Positions 48,667 to 58,625 of a stretch of 64,000 nucleotides of DNA are shown here, one piece after another. Within the stretch, counting starts at the first letter, position 1. Each line of letters opens with the position of its first letter. Origin of the DNA: CAKSFT01 sp045544615 (GTDB lineage: Bacteria; Bacillota; Clostridia; UBA1381); the NCBI GenBank assembly GCA_045544615.1, contig JAZPZI010000027.1, positions 62,001 through 126,000 of the forward strand, given 5' to 3'. The position numbers and the translations under genes were made by a program. Under the pieces are notes generated by a model. That model searched no databases. It was not told the origin of the DNA and saw only the letters and a program-made list of their open reading frames with translations.

Positions 48667-49602
48667 GTGAGAGTTTTATTTATGGGTACGCCCGATATTG
48701 CGGCTGTTTCTTTGAAAAAACTTATAAATGATGGATTTGATATTGTGGGAGCGGTAACACAGCCTGACAAACCAAAGGGAAGAGGCCATAAGCTTATGCC
48801 GCCACCTGTAAAGGTTTTAGCTGAAGAAAATTCAATTCCCGTTTATCAACCCGAAAAACTAAAAAACGGTGAACTTATTCCGGTATTGGAAGAACTAAAA
48901 CCCGATATAATAGCAGTCGTTGCATACGGAAAAATCCTGCCTGAATATATTCTGGATTATCCAAAACATGGTTGCATCAATATGCATGCATCGCTTCTTC
49001 CGAAATACAGAGGTGCAGCACCAATCCAGTGGGCGGTTATAAATGGCGAAAAAACGACCGGTGTTACCACAATGCTTATGGATAAGGGATTGGATACCGG
49101 TGATATGCTTATAAAGCGTGAGCTCGAAATCGGGCTTTATGAAACAAGCGAAGAATTATTTGATAGAATTGCGGTTTTGGGCGGAGAAGTTTTAAGTGAA
49201 ACTTTAAAAAATATCGAAAGCATCACGCCAATCAAACAAAATCACGATGAACACACATATGCACCAATGATTTCAAAAGAAATGGGACTGATTGACTGGA
49301 GTAAATCACCGGAGGTTATTTCCAAGCTGATTTGCGGAATGAATAGTTGGCCTTTGGCGTATACTCATTATAATGGAGAAGTTATGAAGGTTATCTCAGC
49401 AAAGCTTGGAAATCCTAACCAAAGTGCCGATTACGGTAAAATTCTGGGATTCAAAAAAGGCGAAGGCCTTGAGGTACAATGTTTCGGTGGTACGCTCTTT
49501 ATAACGGCCATTCAGTTTGCAGGCGGAAAAAAGCTTGCGGTTGAGGAATATTTAAAAGGACACAGTATTGATACCGGTAGCTATCTTACCGCATCAATTT
49601 AA
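48667..49602 (+). CDS. fmt: Methionyl-tRNA formyltransferase
   Basis: Formylates initiator Met-tRNA using 10-formyl-THF. The 311-aa protein starts MRVLFMGTPDIAA (GTG start 48667 with AAAGGAG upstream), and has QPDKPKGRGHKLMPPPVK, the catalytic MHASLLPKYRGAAPIQWAV with its asparagine/histidine/aspartate set, and a C-terminal tRNA-binding domain. Confidence 0.98.
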   Translation: MRVLFMGTPDIAAVSLKKLINDGFDIVGAVTQPDKPKGRGHKLMPPPVKVLAEENSIPVYQPEKLKNGELIPVLEELKPDIIAVVAYGKILPEYILDYPKHGCINMHASLLPKYRGAAPIQWAVINGEKTTGVTTMLMDKGLDTGDMLIKRELEIGLYETSEELFDRIAVLGGEVLSETLKNIESITPIKQNHDEHTYAPMISKEMGLIDWSKSPEVISKLICGMNSWPLAYTHYNGEVMKVISAKLGNPNQSADYGKILGFKKGEGLEVQCFGGTLFITAIQFAGGKKLAVEEYLKGHSIDTGSYLTASI

Positions 49603-49617
49603 AAGAAAGGAAATAGA

Positions 49618-50313
49618 ATGTTTTATCCGTTTTTCTATGATAGCACATATATTTTAGTGATATTTGCGTTCGCGCTCTCGCTTTTTGCATCTTTTGGCGT
49701 TAAAGCTACTTTTTCGAAGTATTCAAAGGTTAGCGCTCATAATGGACTGACAGGTAGCGGAGCTGCAAGAAGAATACTTGATATGAACGGTCTTCACCAT
49801 GTTAGAATAGAACATATTTCCGGTGATTTAACCGACCATTTTGACCCGAAAGCAAATGTTATCAGATTGTCAGATGCAGTTCATGACAGCGACTCTGTCG
49901 CTGCAATCGGCGTTGCTGCACACGAAGCGGGTCACGCAGTACAGTACGCAACAAATTATGCTCCAATTAAGGTGAGAAATTCGATTGTGCCGATAGTAAA
50001 TATCAGTACAACGCTTTCAATGCCATTGTTTATACTTGGACTTATCCTTGAAGCATCAGGACTTGCATTGCTTGGCATTATTTTGTTTTCTGCATCGCTC
50101 TTGTTCCAGCTGATAACTCTGCCTGTTGAATTCAACGCAAGCAGACGTGCTATAAAAATACTCGATAGCGGAAATCTTTTATATGATGACGAAGTAAAAG
50201 GTGCAAAAAAAGTGCTCTCTGCAGCAGCTATGACATATGTTGCGGCAGCGGCTGCATCTGCACTGCAGGTTCTTCGTTTATTGCTCATCTTTAACGGCAG
50301 GAGAAGAGATTGA
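49618..50313 (+). CDS. Membrane zinc metallopeptidase (YugP-type)
   Basis: Integral membrane protease of 231 aa. An N-terminal helix (about 10-27), the zinc motif AAHEAGHAVQYA near residue 100, and two or three further helices (about 128-172 and 195-220). This matches the neutral zinc metallopeptidase (YugP, PF04298) family, of unknown substrate. The gene between fmt and rsmB is often found in Clostridia. Its TGA overlaps the start region of rsmB. Confidence 0.9.
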   Translation: MFYPFFYDSTYILVIFAFALSLFASFGVKATFSKYSKVSAHNGLTGSGAARRILDMNGLHHVRIEHISGDLTDHFDPKANVIRLSDAVHDSDSVAAIGVAAHEAGHAVQYATNYAPIKVRNSIVPIVNISTTLSMPLFILGLILEASGLALLGIILFSASLLFQLITLPVEFNASRRAIKILDSGNLLYDDEVKGAKKVLSAAAMTYVAAAAASALQVLRLLLIFNGRRRD

Positions 50314-51632
50314 TGGATAAAGTTCGTGAAGCCGCAATGCTTACTCTCTATAATGTTGATAAAAAGGGAGTATATGTAAACCTTGCGGTAAAGGATGTTC
50401 TTTCAAAAAAACATGATTTTTCGCAATTGGACAAGGCATTTTATACTAATCTTGTTTATGGAACAATTAAGCGTCAAATTACGATAGACTATATTATAGG
50501 GTGTTTTTCAAAAGTAAAGATAAAGAAAATTTCACCCTACATACTTTCAATTTTAAGGCTCGGGATTTATCAGTTACTGTTTACAGAAAAAATCCCACAG
50601 TCTGCTGCGGTTGATGAGAGTGTAAAACTTGCAAAACGCTATGGACACACCGCATCAGCAGGTTTTGTTAACGGCATTTTAAGAACTGTTTCAAAAACAG
50701 AGATAAAATACCCGGAAAGCATAATTGATAATCTTTCGATAAAGTATTCATACCCAAAATGGATTTGCGAAAAGTGGGTCAGGGATTTTGGTAAAAAATT
50801 TGCTGAAGAATTGATGGTTTCAATGAATAAAGAGCCTGATGTTATAATCAGGGCAAATTCTTTAAAAACAACTCCGGAAGAACTGAAAGGTAAAATTCCG
50901 GGAGCAAAGATAAGTGAAATTTATCCGTTTGCACTTATAACCGACGGCTTTGATGTTGCAGGAAATACAGAGTACCAGAACGGACATTTCATTGTACAGG
51001 ATATTTCAGCTATGACGGCATCGGTTGTTTTGGCACCAAAGCCCGGAGAAAATGTTTTGGATATTTGTTCAGCACCCGGTGGCAAGACAACACATTTGGC
51101 TGAACTCATGGAAAATAAGGGAAGCATAACTGCTTGTGACTTATATGAACATAAAATCAAACTCATAGCTGAGAATGCTAAAAGAATGGGAATTGATATC
51201 ATTAAGGCACAAGTTATGGATGCAACAGAAAAAAATCCCGGATTTGTCGAAAATTTCGATAAGGTTTTAGCTGATGTTCCGTGTTCAGGTCTTGGGATTA
51301 TCAGAAAAAAACCTGATATAAAGCTCAATAAAGAGGAAGAAACCGGTATTACCGAAATTCAGTTAAAGATTTTAGAAAATGCCGCAGAATATGTTAAACC
51401 CGGCGGTGAGCTTGTTTACAGTACCTGTACAATTTCAAAAGAAGAAAATGAGGAACTATTAAATAGATTCTTATCAGAGCATCATGAATTTACAACAGTT
51501 GATATCACTGATGTGTTGCCTGATGCTTTAAGAAAACCCGAGGCAAAGAATGGATATGTAACATTCTATCCTAACATTGACGGGATTGACGGATTTTTTA
51601 TATCAAAAATTAAAAGGTGTACAAATGATTGA
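50313..51632 (+). CDS. rsmB: 16S rRNA (cytosine-967-C5)-methyltransferase
   Basis: Methylates C967 of 16S rRNA. The 439-aa protein has the N-terminal NusB-like RNA-binding domain (about 1-140: REAAMLTLYNVDKKGVYVN, SILRLGIYQLLF) and a SAM-binding methyltransferase domain with DICSAPGGKTTHLAE, DVPCSGLGIIRKKPD and the catalytic YSTCTI. ATG 50313 has AGGAGA at 50299-50304; the TTG at 50310 is also possible. The start of rlmN lies within its last codons. Confidence 0.95.
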   Translation: MDKVREAAMLTLYNVDKKGVYVNLAVKDVLSKKHDFSQLDKAFYTNLVYGTIKRQITIDYIIGCFSKVKIKKISPYILSILRLGIYQLLFTEKIPQSAAVDESVKLAKRYGHTASAGFVNGILRTVSKTEIKYPESIIDNLSIKYSYPKWICEKWVRDFGKKFAEELMVSMNKEPDVIIRANSLKTTPEELKGKIPGAKISEIYPFALITDGFDVAGNTEYQNGHFIVQDISAMTASVVLAPKPGENVLDICSAPGGKTTHLAELMENKGSITACDLYEHKIKLIAENAKRMGIDIIKAQVMDATEKNPGFVENFDKVLADVPCSGLGIIRKKPDIKLNKEEETGITEIQLKILENAAEYVKPGGELVYSTCTISKEENEELLNRFLSEHHEFTTVDITDVLPDALRKPEAKNGYVTFYPNIDGIDGFFISKIKRCTND

Positions 51633-52656
51633 TTTAAAGGATTTAAGTTTTAAGGAGTTAGAGGATTTTTTAGTCGAACAAAACGAGCCTAAATTCAGAG
51701 CAAAGCAGATTTTTGCCTGGCTTCATAAGGGTGTAGAGAGCTTTGATGAGATGACAGACATCTCGAAAAAGAGTGTTGAAAAGTTAAAAGAGGTTTGTTT
51801 TGTATCTACTTTGAAAATCCGTGAGAAGTATGTTTCCAAAATCGACGGAACAGTTAAGTATCTTTTCACATTAGAAGACGGAAACTGCATCGAAAGTGTG
51901 GTCATGCGATATAAACACGGACTATCACTTTGCATTTCCTCGCAGGTTGGATGTAGAATGGGGTGTGCGTTTTGTGCATCGACTATCGGCGGACTGTATC
52001 GCAACCTTACTGCTGGTGAGATTTTAAACCAGGTCATATTTGCTCAAAAGGATATGGGCGAGCGTATCAGCAATATCGTAATGATGGGAATAGGCGAGCC
52101 ACTTGATAATTATGATAATGTATTGAAGTTTTTGGAAAATGTAAATGATGAACACGGCTTGAATATTGGCTACAGACATATTTCACTCTCAACTTGTGGT
52201 AGGGTTGACGGCATGAAAAAGCTTCAGGAAGCAAATATTCCGATTACTTTGTCTGTATCATTACATGCACCTAACGATAATATCAGAAATGAAATCATGC
52301 CGATTAACAAAAAATATCCCGTTCGGGAGTTAATTACGGCTTGCAGAGAATATATCGATAAAACTTCAAGAAGAATAAGTTTTGAGTATTCACTGATTTC
52401 AGGTGTGAATGATAGCCCTGATAACGCTAAAGAACTTGCAAGTCTCTTAAGAGGCATGTTATGCCATGTAAATCTTATACCGGTAAATAAGGTTGAAGAA
52501 AGAGACTACAAAAAGGGAAAGAAAGAGGATATACTTAAGTTTTGCAAAAAACTTAATGACCTTGGAATAAATGCCACAATAAGGCGTGAGCTTGGAAGCG
52601 ACATCAGTGCTTCCTGCGGACAGCTCAGAAAGAAAGTTTTAGACGAAAATAATTGA
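51625..52656 (+). CDS. rlmN: Dual-specificity 23S rRNA/tRNA methyltransferase RlmN
   Basis: Radical SAM enzyme making 2-methyladenosine at A2503 of 23S rRNA and A37 of some tRNAs. The 343-aa protein has KFRAKQIFAWLHKG at the N-terminus, the CxxxCxxC cluster motif CRMGCAFC, GIGEPLDNYDNV, and the C-terminal SCGQLR cysteine used in methyl transfer. ATG 51625 has AAAGGTG upstream and overlaps rsmB. Confidence 0.97.
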   Translation: MIDLKDLSFKELEDFLVEQNEPKFRAKQIFAWLHKGVESFDEMTDISKKSVEKLKEVCFVSTLKIREKYVSKIDGTVKYLFTLEDGNCIESVVMRYKHGLSLCISSQVGCRMGCAFCASTIGGLYRNLTAGEILNQVIFAQKDMGERISNIVMMGIGEPLDNYDNVLKFLENVNDEHGLNIGYRHISLSTCGRVDGMKKLQEANIPITLSVSLHAPNDNIRNEIMPINKKYPVRELITACREYIDKTSRRISFEYSLISGVNDSPDNAKELASLLRGMLCHVNLIPVNKVEERDYKKGKKEDILKFCKKLNDLGINATIRRELGSDISASCGQLRKKVLDENN

Positions 52657-52673
52657 CCATGGAGGTGGTTTTA

Positions 52674-53396
52674 GTGAAGGTTGTTGCTCTCACAGACAGC
52701 GGAAGACGAGAAAACAACGAGGACAATTTCTTTAAGTACACAAATGACAAACTCTTCGGTGGATTTATTGCAGATGGAATGGGTGGTCACAATAAAGGTG
52801 ATTATGCAAGCAAGCTCGCATGTGATGTTATAAAGGATTATATCATGACACATTTCGAGCTTACAATGGACTCCTTTGATATTTCGGAGCTTGCACGAGC
52901 CGCTCTAATAAAAGCTAATGATAAGATTTTTCAGATGTCGGTTAAAAACCCCATCTGTAAAGGAATGGGAACAACGGCAACGCTTGCTCTGGTTTTTGAC
53001 GAATGGCTCATTACTGCTCACGTTGGCGACAGTAGGGTATATGTTATAAACGATGAAAAAATCGTCAAAGTAACCCACGACCATTCTTTTGTTGATGAGT
53101 TAATCGAAAAGGGCGCAATAACTGAAGAAGAAGCAAAACGGCATCCGAAACGTAACTACATAACAAGAGCGGTGGGACCCGAAAGAAGTATAGTGGTTGA
53201 TATAAACACTCAAAGATATAACGGTGAAACAGTATTGATATGCAGTGATGGACTTTGGGCGTTTCTGGATGAGGAAGATATCAAAAAAACGGTACTTGAG
53301 AGTGAAACTTTAGATCAGGCAGCTGAAAATCTGATTGAACTTGCACTTTTGAAAAACAGCAATGACAACATTTCTGTTGTGTTGTTTAAACGATAA
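52674..53396 (+). CDS. prpC: PP2C-type Ser/Thr protein phosphatase
   Basis: Metal-dependent phosphatase partner of the PASTA kinase encoded next. The 240-aa protein has DSGRRENNEDNF, the metal-binding IADGMGGHNKGDYAS, TAHVGDSRVYVI, SDGLWAFL and a final NDNISVVLF. Start GTG 52674 is chosen because GGAGGTGG at 52661-52668 is well spaced; earlier in-frame codons contain that site. Kinase-phosphatase pairing is the conserved Gram-positive arrangement. Confidence 0.95.
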   Translation: MKVVALTDSGRRENNEDNFFKYTNDKLFGGFIADGMGGHNKGDYASKLACDVIKDYIMTHFELTMDSFDISELARAALIKANDKIFQMSVKNPICKGMGTTATLALVFDEWLITAHVGDSRVYVINDEKIVKVTHDHSFVDELIEKGAITEEEAKRHPKRNYITRAVGPERSIVVDINTQRYNGETVLICSDGLWAFLDEEDIKKTVLESETLDQAAENLIELALLKNSNDNISVVLFKR

Positions 53397-53438
53397 ATAT
53401 TTTGCGTGGTTATTTTAGAAAGAGAGGTTTTACATATT

Positions 53439-55346
53439 ATGTACGAAGAAAACAGCTTGGTTGGTAAAATACTAAACGAAAGATATGAAATTTTGGAAGT
53501 AGTCGGAACAGGCGGTATGGCGACTGTTTACAAAGCCGAATGCAAGCTTTTGAACAGATTTGTTGCAGTTAAAGTTCTGAAAGATTCTTTGCGTTATGAT
53601 ACCGACCTGAAAGAAAAGTTCAACAATGAAGCACAGGCCGCAGCGAAGCTTTCGCATAATAATATTGTTTCAATATTTGATGTTGGGGAAATTGATGGAC
53701 TCAACTACATAGTAATGGAATATGTTGACGGCATTACCCTGAAAGAATACATCAGCGAAAATAAACCTGTACACTGGAAGGTTGCAAGAAACATTGCAAT
53801 ACAGATTGGTATGGCGTTAGAACATGCTCACGCAAACGGCATTGTTCACCGTGATATCAAGCCGCACAACATTCTAATAACAAAGGATAATGTTATTAAG
53901 GTTGCTGATTTCGGCATTGCAAGTGTTGTCACATCAGAGACTGTAGATGCCGGACAAAAAGACGGTTCGGCTGTTGGAAGTGTTTATTACATTTCACCTG
54001 AGCAGGCAAGAGGTGGGTATGTAACTGAAACAACCGACATTTACTCGCTTGGTGTTGTAATGTACGAAATGGTTACAGGACAGTTACCTTTTGACGGCGA
54101 AAACGCTGTATCAATCGCTATGAAAAAGATTGAACAGGAGCCTGTGAACTGTAAAGTTGTAAACCTTGACGTTCCACAGGATATGGCAGAAATTGTAATG
54201 AGAGCAATGGCAAAAGATCCTGCAGCTCGTTTCCAAACAAGTCAGGAGCTTTTGGTTTCATTGAAAAAGCTTGGTGTCCCGGCTCAAGGCGGTACAACAA
54301 TCAGAACATCTGAAGAGAGACAAGAAGCAATCAGAAAGAGAAAAGAGAAGAGTGAAAAAACAAGCAATAATCGCATGATTATGAATGTTATCATTGGAAT
54401 GATTATTGTAATCGCAGTTTTTGCAGTTGGTATTTTTGCATTTGTTAACTGGGAAAGACCTGAAGTCCAGGTGCCTGATTTTTACAATAAGACCCTTGAA
54501 GAAGCAATTGAGCTTGCTGACCGTGAGGGACTAAAAATTGATGAAAAGAAAATCGAATATGAAGTTTCTGAAGAAGTTGAGGAAGGTAGAATCATCAGCC
54601 AGACACCGGGTTCTAATACCATGGTTAAAAAGGGCAAAAAGATTGTTATTGTAATCAGCCAGGGTGAAACAGAAGGTGATATCACAATGATTAGCGTGCT
54701 TGGTCAGCCTTATGACGAAGCAGTAGAAAAGCTTGAAAAACTCGGACTCACCGCTAAAAAGATCGAGCGTGAGGATGCAGATGCTGAAATCGGTGAAGTA
54801 GTTGCTCAGTCACCTAAAAAAGGTGTAAAGGTAACAAAAGACACTGTAATTGAGCTCTATGTCTGCACATCAAGACCTGAAGAATTTGTTGAAGTACCTG
54901 ATGTTTTAGGAAAAACAAAAGAACAGGCTCAGGCTACATTCGAGTCTTCGGGACTAAAACTCAGAAATGTTAAAAAGGAATATTCCGACAAACCGGTTGG
55001 TCAGGTATTAAAACAAGACCCATCATCGGGAAGTGAATCACCTACCGGTTCCTATGTAGACATTGTAATCAGTGCCGGCAAAGAGCCTGAACCGGTTGAA
55101 GAACCACCGGTAGAGCCTGTTGAGGACATCAAGCCTGAAAAGAAAACAATCACAATTCCGTTGCCGGAATCAGGCGAAGAAAACATAAATGTCAGAGTTA
55201 TGGCAAACGGCAAGGAAATCTACAATAAGACTCATCCAAGAAGCGACGGACAGGTTCATATCCCTGTTGCAGCTAAAAAGGATGCCTCAATTCAGGTATA
55301 TTTTAATAATGAGCTTGTTGTTGATAAAGTAGTTGAATTTAACTAA
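53439..55346 (+). CDS. pknB: PASTA-domain Ser/Thr protein kinase (PknB/PrkC)
   Basis: Membrane kinase that senses wall fragments and controls growth and germination in relatives. In 635 aa: kinase domain (about 15-275) with GTGGMATVYK, VAVKVL lysine, catalytic HRDIKPHN and DFG; a juxtamembrane basic stretch; one transmembrane helix (about 313-337); three PASTA repeats (about 343-545); and a Pro/Glu-rich linker with a C-terminal beta domain. The start is ATG 53439 after AGAGAGG; longer starts add no family residues. Between prpC and rsgA as in Bacillus. Confidence 0.96.
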   Translation: MYEENSLVGKILNERYEILEVVGTGGMATVYKAECKLLNRFVAVKVLKDSLRYDTDLKEKFNNEAQAAAKLSHNNIVSIFDVGEIDGLNYIVMEYVDGITLKEYISENKPVHWKVARNIAIQIGMALEHAHANGIVHRDIKPHNILITKDNVIKVADFGIASVVTSETVDAGQKDGSAVGSVYYISPEQARGGYVTETTDIYSLGVVMYEMVTGQLPFDGENAVSIAMKKIEQEPVNCKVVNLDVPQDMAEIVMRAMAKDPAARFQTSQELLVSLKKLGVPAQGGTTIRTSEERQEAIRKRKEKSEKTSNNRMIMNVIIGMIIVIAVFAVGIFAFVNWERPEVQVPDFYNKTLEEAIELADREGLKIDEKKIEYEVSEEVEEGRIISQTPGSNTMVKKGKKIVIVISQGETEGDITMISVLGQPYDEAVEKLEKLGLTAKKIEREDADAEIGEVVAQSPKKGVKVTKDTVIELYVCTSRPEEFVEVPDVLGKTKEQAQATFESSGLKLRNVKKEYSDKPVGQVLKQDPSSGSESPTGSYVDIVISAGKEPEPVEEPPVEPVEDIKPEKKTITIPLPESGEENINVRVMANGKEIYNKTHPRSDGQVHIPVAAKKDASIQVYFNNELVVDKVVEFN

Positions 55347-55366
55347 AATAATCGGAAGGTGAAAAT

Positions 55367-56227
55367 TTGACCGGAATTATTATAAAGGGAATCGGCGGAT
55401 TCTATTATGTAAAAGCCGAAGATTCAAGTATTTATGAGTGCAAAGCAAGAGGTATTTTCAGAAAAGAAAATATCAAACCTTGCATTGGTGACAGAGTAGA
55501 AATCTCACTTGAGAACGGAAAAGGGAGTATTGAAAAGATTGAAACAAGGCGTACCGTATTGGTACGCCCACCGGTTTCCAATATTGATAACCTTATGATA
55601 GTCGTTGCAAGCATGAATCCCGATCCTGATTTTTTACTGGTCGATAAAATGCTTGTAACTGCCGAGAAAAAGGGAATAGTGCCTATAATTTGTGTTAATA
55701 AAACAGACCTTGACTCGGGTGAGAAAATTAAAGATATTTATAAAAATACCGGATATAAAGTTTTGTCTGTCAGCACATACGAAAAAGAGGGAATTGATGA
55801 GTTAAAAGCCCTCTTAAAAGACAAAATTACAGCATTTGCCGGCACATCAGGCGTTGGCAAATCAAGCATCCTGAATGAACTGATAGACGAGAGTGCTCAA
55901 ACGGGTGAAATCAGCGATAAAATTAAACGTGGAAAGCATACTACAAGACATGTTGAACTCTTTGAACTTGAGGGTGGCGGTTTCATATTGGACACGCCCG
56001 GATTTAGTTCATATGAACTCGAGGACATTCCGGCTACTGAACTATCAACATTTTTCCCTGAGATGGCAAGTGTTACAGAAACCTGTAGATTCAAGGGCTG
56101 TGCACACATTAACGAGCCTGATTGTGCTATAAAAGAAAAAGTCAGATTAGGTGAAATTTCCCAAACAAGATACGAAAACTACATTTCAATTTACGAAATT
56201 TTAAAGGACAGAAAGGAATGGAAATAG
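55367..56227 (+). CDS. rsgA: Ribosome small-subunit-dependent GTPase RsgA
   Basis: Late-stage 30S assembly GTPase with circularly permuted motifs: G4 NKTD comes before G1 GTSGVGKSSILN and G3 DTPGFSSYE. The 286-aa protein has an N-terminal OB domain and a C-terminal zinc site CRFKGCAHINEPDC. Start TTG 55367 is supported by GGAAGGTGA upstream. Its partners PrpC and PknB regulate it by phosphorylation in Bacillus. Confidence 0.96.
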   Translation: MTGIIIKGIGGFYYVKAEDSSIYECKARGIFRKENIKPCIGDRVEISLENGKGSIEKIETRRTVLVRPPVSNIDNLMIVVASMNPDPDFLLVDKMLVTAEKKGIVPIICVNKTDLDSGEKIKDIYKNTGYKVLSVSTYEKEGIDELKALLKDKITAFAGTSGVGKSSILNELIDESAQTGEISDKIKRGKHTTRHVELFELEGGGFILDTPGFSSYELEDIPATELSTFFPEMASVTETCRFKGCAHINEPDCAIKEKVRLGEISQTRYENYISIYEILKDRKEWK

Positions 56228-56875
56228 ATGGATTTGATACTTTCACCGTCAATTCTTTCAGCAAATTTTGCAAATCTTGCCGAGGATGTGAAAAAGACAG
56301 AAGCTGCCGGTGCGAAATGGCTTCATATTGATGTTATGGACGGTTTATTTGTCCCGAATATCAGTTTTGGTGCAGTTGTGTATAAGGCAATAAGACCTGC
56401 ATCAAACCTGTTTTTTGACGTGCATCTTATGATAACAGAGCCGGAACGCTATATTGAAGAATTTGTAAAAGCCGGTGCGGACAGCATTACAATTCACGTT
56501 GAGGCCACAAAAAATGTCAGAGAATGTATTGAACTTATCCATTCTTTTGGTATTAAAGCTGCTATTTCCCTAAATCCCGAAACACCACTTTCAGAAATTG
56601 AGCCATATCTTGATATTGTTGATATGGTGCTTGTTATGAGTGTTCATCCGGGTTATGGCGGACAAAAGTATATCGACGATGTGGATGAAAAAATTTCTTC
56701 ATTAAGAGCAAAAATGGGCGAAGATTTTAACATCCAGGTCGATGGCGGAGTAAATCTTTCGAATATAAGAAAAGTAATCAGTTTGGGTGCAAATGTTATA
56801 GTTGCAGGTTCTGCTGTATTTAATGACGACATCGAAGGTTCAACAAAGAAATTGATTGAGGAGTTTTACAAATGA
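56228..56875 (+). CDS. rpe: Ribulose-phosphate 3-epimerase
   Basis: Pentose phosphate pathway enzyme interconverting ribulose-5-P and xylulose-5-P. The 215-aa TIM barrel has LSPSILSANFANL, the metal histidine/aspartate motifs HIDVMDG and DVHLMI, MSVHPGYGGQKYI and QVDGGVN. It begins right after the rsgA stop and overlaps thiN (ATGA). Confidence 0.97.
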   Translation: MDLILSPSILSANFANLAEDVKKTEAAGAKWLHIDVMDGLFVPNISFGAVVYKAIRPASNLFFDVHLMITEPERYIEEFVKAGADSITIHVEATKNVRECIELIHSFGIKAAISLNPETPLSEIEPYLDIVDMVLVMSVHPGYGGQKYIDDVDEKISSLRAKMGEDFNIQVDGGVNLSNIRKVISLGANVIVAGSAVFNDDIEGSTKKLIEEFYK

Positions 56876-57483
56876 TTGCACTAATTGTCGGGAACGGCGA
56901 AGTTGACAAAAGTGTATTACAGCATATCCCGGAAAATCCGTTTGTAATTTGTGCTGACGGCGGTATTCGACATATGGAGCTACTCGCATTAAAAGCTGAT
57001 ATTCTGATGGGAGATATGGACTCGGCAAATGATGCCAGCATAACATCAGATGCCATAGTTTACCCTGTAAGAAAGGACTTTACTGACAGCGAAATTGCTG
57101 TTAACTATGCACTCGAAAAAGGGTACACCGAAATTTATATGATTGGTTTTACAGGCACAAGACTCGACCATACATTTTCTAATTTGTCACTTTTAAAAAC
57201 CATATCCCAAAATGGTGCAAAGGGTAAAATAATTGATAAAAATAATGTTATAATCTGGGCTGAAAGGGAGAATATCATTACAGGCAAAAAGGGTGATATT
57301 GTTTCAATTCTTCCTTTTGGAGAAGATGTTTCAGGCATTTCTACCGAAGGACTTGACTATCCACTTAAAAACGAAACTCTCTATTTTACTAAAAGCCGTG
57401 GCGTCAGCAATGTAATGTGCGGTGAAGTTTGCAAAATCACAATAGAAAGCGGTTCTGCGCTTATTATAAAAAGTAAGGACTAA
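56872..57483 (+). CDS. thiN: Thiamine diphosphokinase
   Basis: Pyrophosphorylates thiamine to the active cofactor TPP, needed by Dxs encoded downstream. The 203-aa protein has ICADGGIRHM, the aspartate-rich LMGDMDS and DFTDSEIAVNYALEKG, and GFTGTRLDHTFSNLSLL, all typical. Coupled to rpe by a 4-bp overlap. Confidence 0.95.
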   Translation: MIALIVGNGEVDKSVLQHIPENPFVICADGGIRHMELLALKADILMGDMDSANDASITSDAIVYPVRKDFTDSEIAVNYALEKGYTEIYMIGFTGTRLDHTFSNLSLLKTISQNGAKGKIIDKNNVIIWAERENIITGKKGDIVSILPFGEDVSGISTEGLDYPLKNETLYFTKSRGVSNVMCGEVCKITIESGSALIIKSKD

Positions 57484-57487
57484 AAAT

Positions 57488-58624
57488 ATGATATATCTTG
57501 ATAATGCATCAACAACTAAGCCATCTGATGCGGTAAAAAATCAAATAACGGAAACGCTTGATATATTTGGCAATCCGTCAAGTATGCACAGACTCGGGAT
57601 TGATGCAGAAAAAATTATAAAACAAGCAAAAGAAAATCTTTCTCGCTCACTCAAAGTCAACTCTAATGAAGTATATTTTACCTCGGGCGGAACAGAGGCA
57701 AACAATACAGCGATTTTGGGTTATTGCCGAAGAAACAAAAAAAGAGGCACACATATTATTACATCAGAGATTGAGCATCCATCAGCTCGTGAGCCTTTTA
57801 AGAGATTAGAGGGTGAAGGATTCAAAGTAAGCTATATAAATACGCTCCCAAGCGGAGAAATTGATATTTTTGATTTCGAAAATAAACTCACATCCGATAC
57901 AATTTTTGTGAGTATAATGTGGGTAAATAATGAAACAGGCGTAATCCAGCCTGTTGAACAGCTAAAGCCTATCATGAAAAAAATTGCACCAAATGCAATA
58001 TTGCACACAGACGGCGTTCAGGCCTATGGAAAAATCCCTACACATCCAAAATCAATCGGCGTTGATATGATGAGTATAAGCGGTCATAAAATACACGCAA
58101 TCAAGGGAATAGGTGCATTGTATATAGCAAATAATCTGAATATTGACCCGTATATAATTGGTGGCGGACAACAAAACGATATGAGGTCGGGAACAGAAAA
58201 TGTTGTCGGAATCTCGGCACTTTCGAAAGCTATAGAGGATCTGACGGTTGATGCGGATTTTCAAAAAATATCGGATTTGAGAAGTTATTTTTGTGAATTG
58301 ATAGCACAAAAAATTGAAAATAAAAAATTCAATGGCGAGGGAAATCTTTCGCCGTATATATTAAATGTTTCATTTCCGGGAATCAAGGCTGAAATACTTT
58401 TGCATGCGCTTGAGGCTCGGGATATCTTTGTATCAACCGGCTCTGCTTGTTCTACAAACAAGCCAATGCCATCTCACGTTCTCAGTGCCATGGGATGTAC
58501 AAAAGCTGAGATAAACGGTGCGGTCAGATTTAGTTTCAACAATGAAATCACTAAAGATGACATTGAGAAGGTTGCAGAAATACTTAAATTTGAAGTTGAA
58601 ACACTAAGGAAGGTTATGAGGTAA
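57488..58624 (+). CDS. Cysteine desulfurase (NifS/IscS family)
   Basis: PLP enzyme that takes sulfur from cysteine. The 378-aa protein begins MIYLDNASTTKPSD, has the PLP lysine in SISGHKIHAIKGIG, and the persulfide cysteine in STGSACSTNKP with a loop of group I type. It is directly followed by thiI, the sulfur acceptor for tRNA 4-thiouridine, so it most likely serves as the dedicated donor, as with nifZ-thiI in Bacillus. No scaffold gene iscU lies nearby. Confidence 0.95.
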   Translation: MIYLDNASTTKPSDAVKNQITETLDIFGNPSSMHRLGIDAEKIIKQAKENLSRSLKVNSNEVYFTSGGTEANNTAILGYCRRNKKRGTHIITSEIEHPSAREPFKRLEGEGFKVSYINTLPSGEIDIFDFENKLTSDTIFVSIMWVNNETGVIQPVEQLKPIMKKIAPNAILHTDGVQAYGKIPTHPKSIGVDMMSISGHKIHAIKGIGALYIANNLNIDPYIIGGGQQNDMRSGTENVVGISALSKAIEDLTVDADFQKISDLRSYFCELIAQKIENKKFNGEGNLSPYILNVSFPGIKAEILLHALEARDIFVSTGSACSTNKPMPSHVLSAMGCTKAEINGAVRFSFNNEITKDDIEKVAEILKFEVETLRKVMR

Positions 58625-58625
58625 A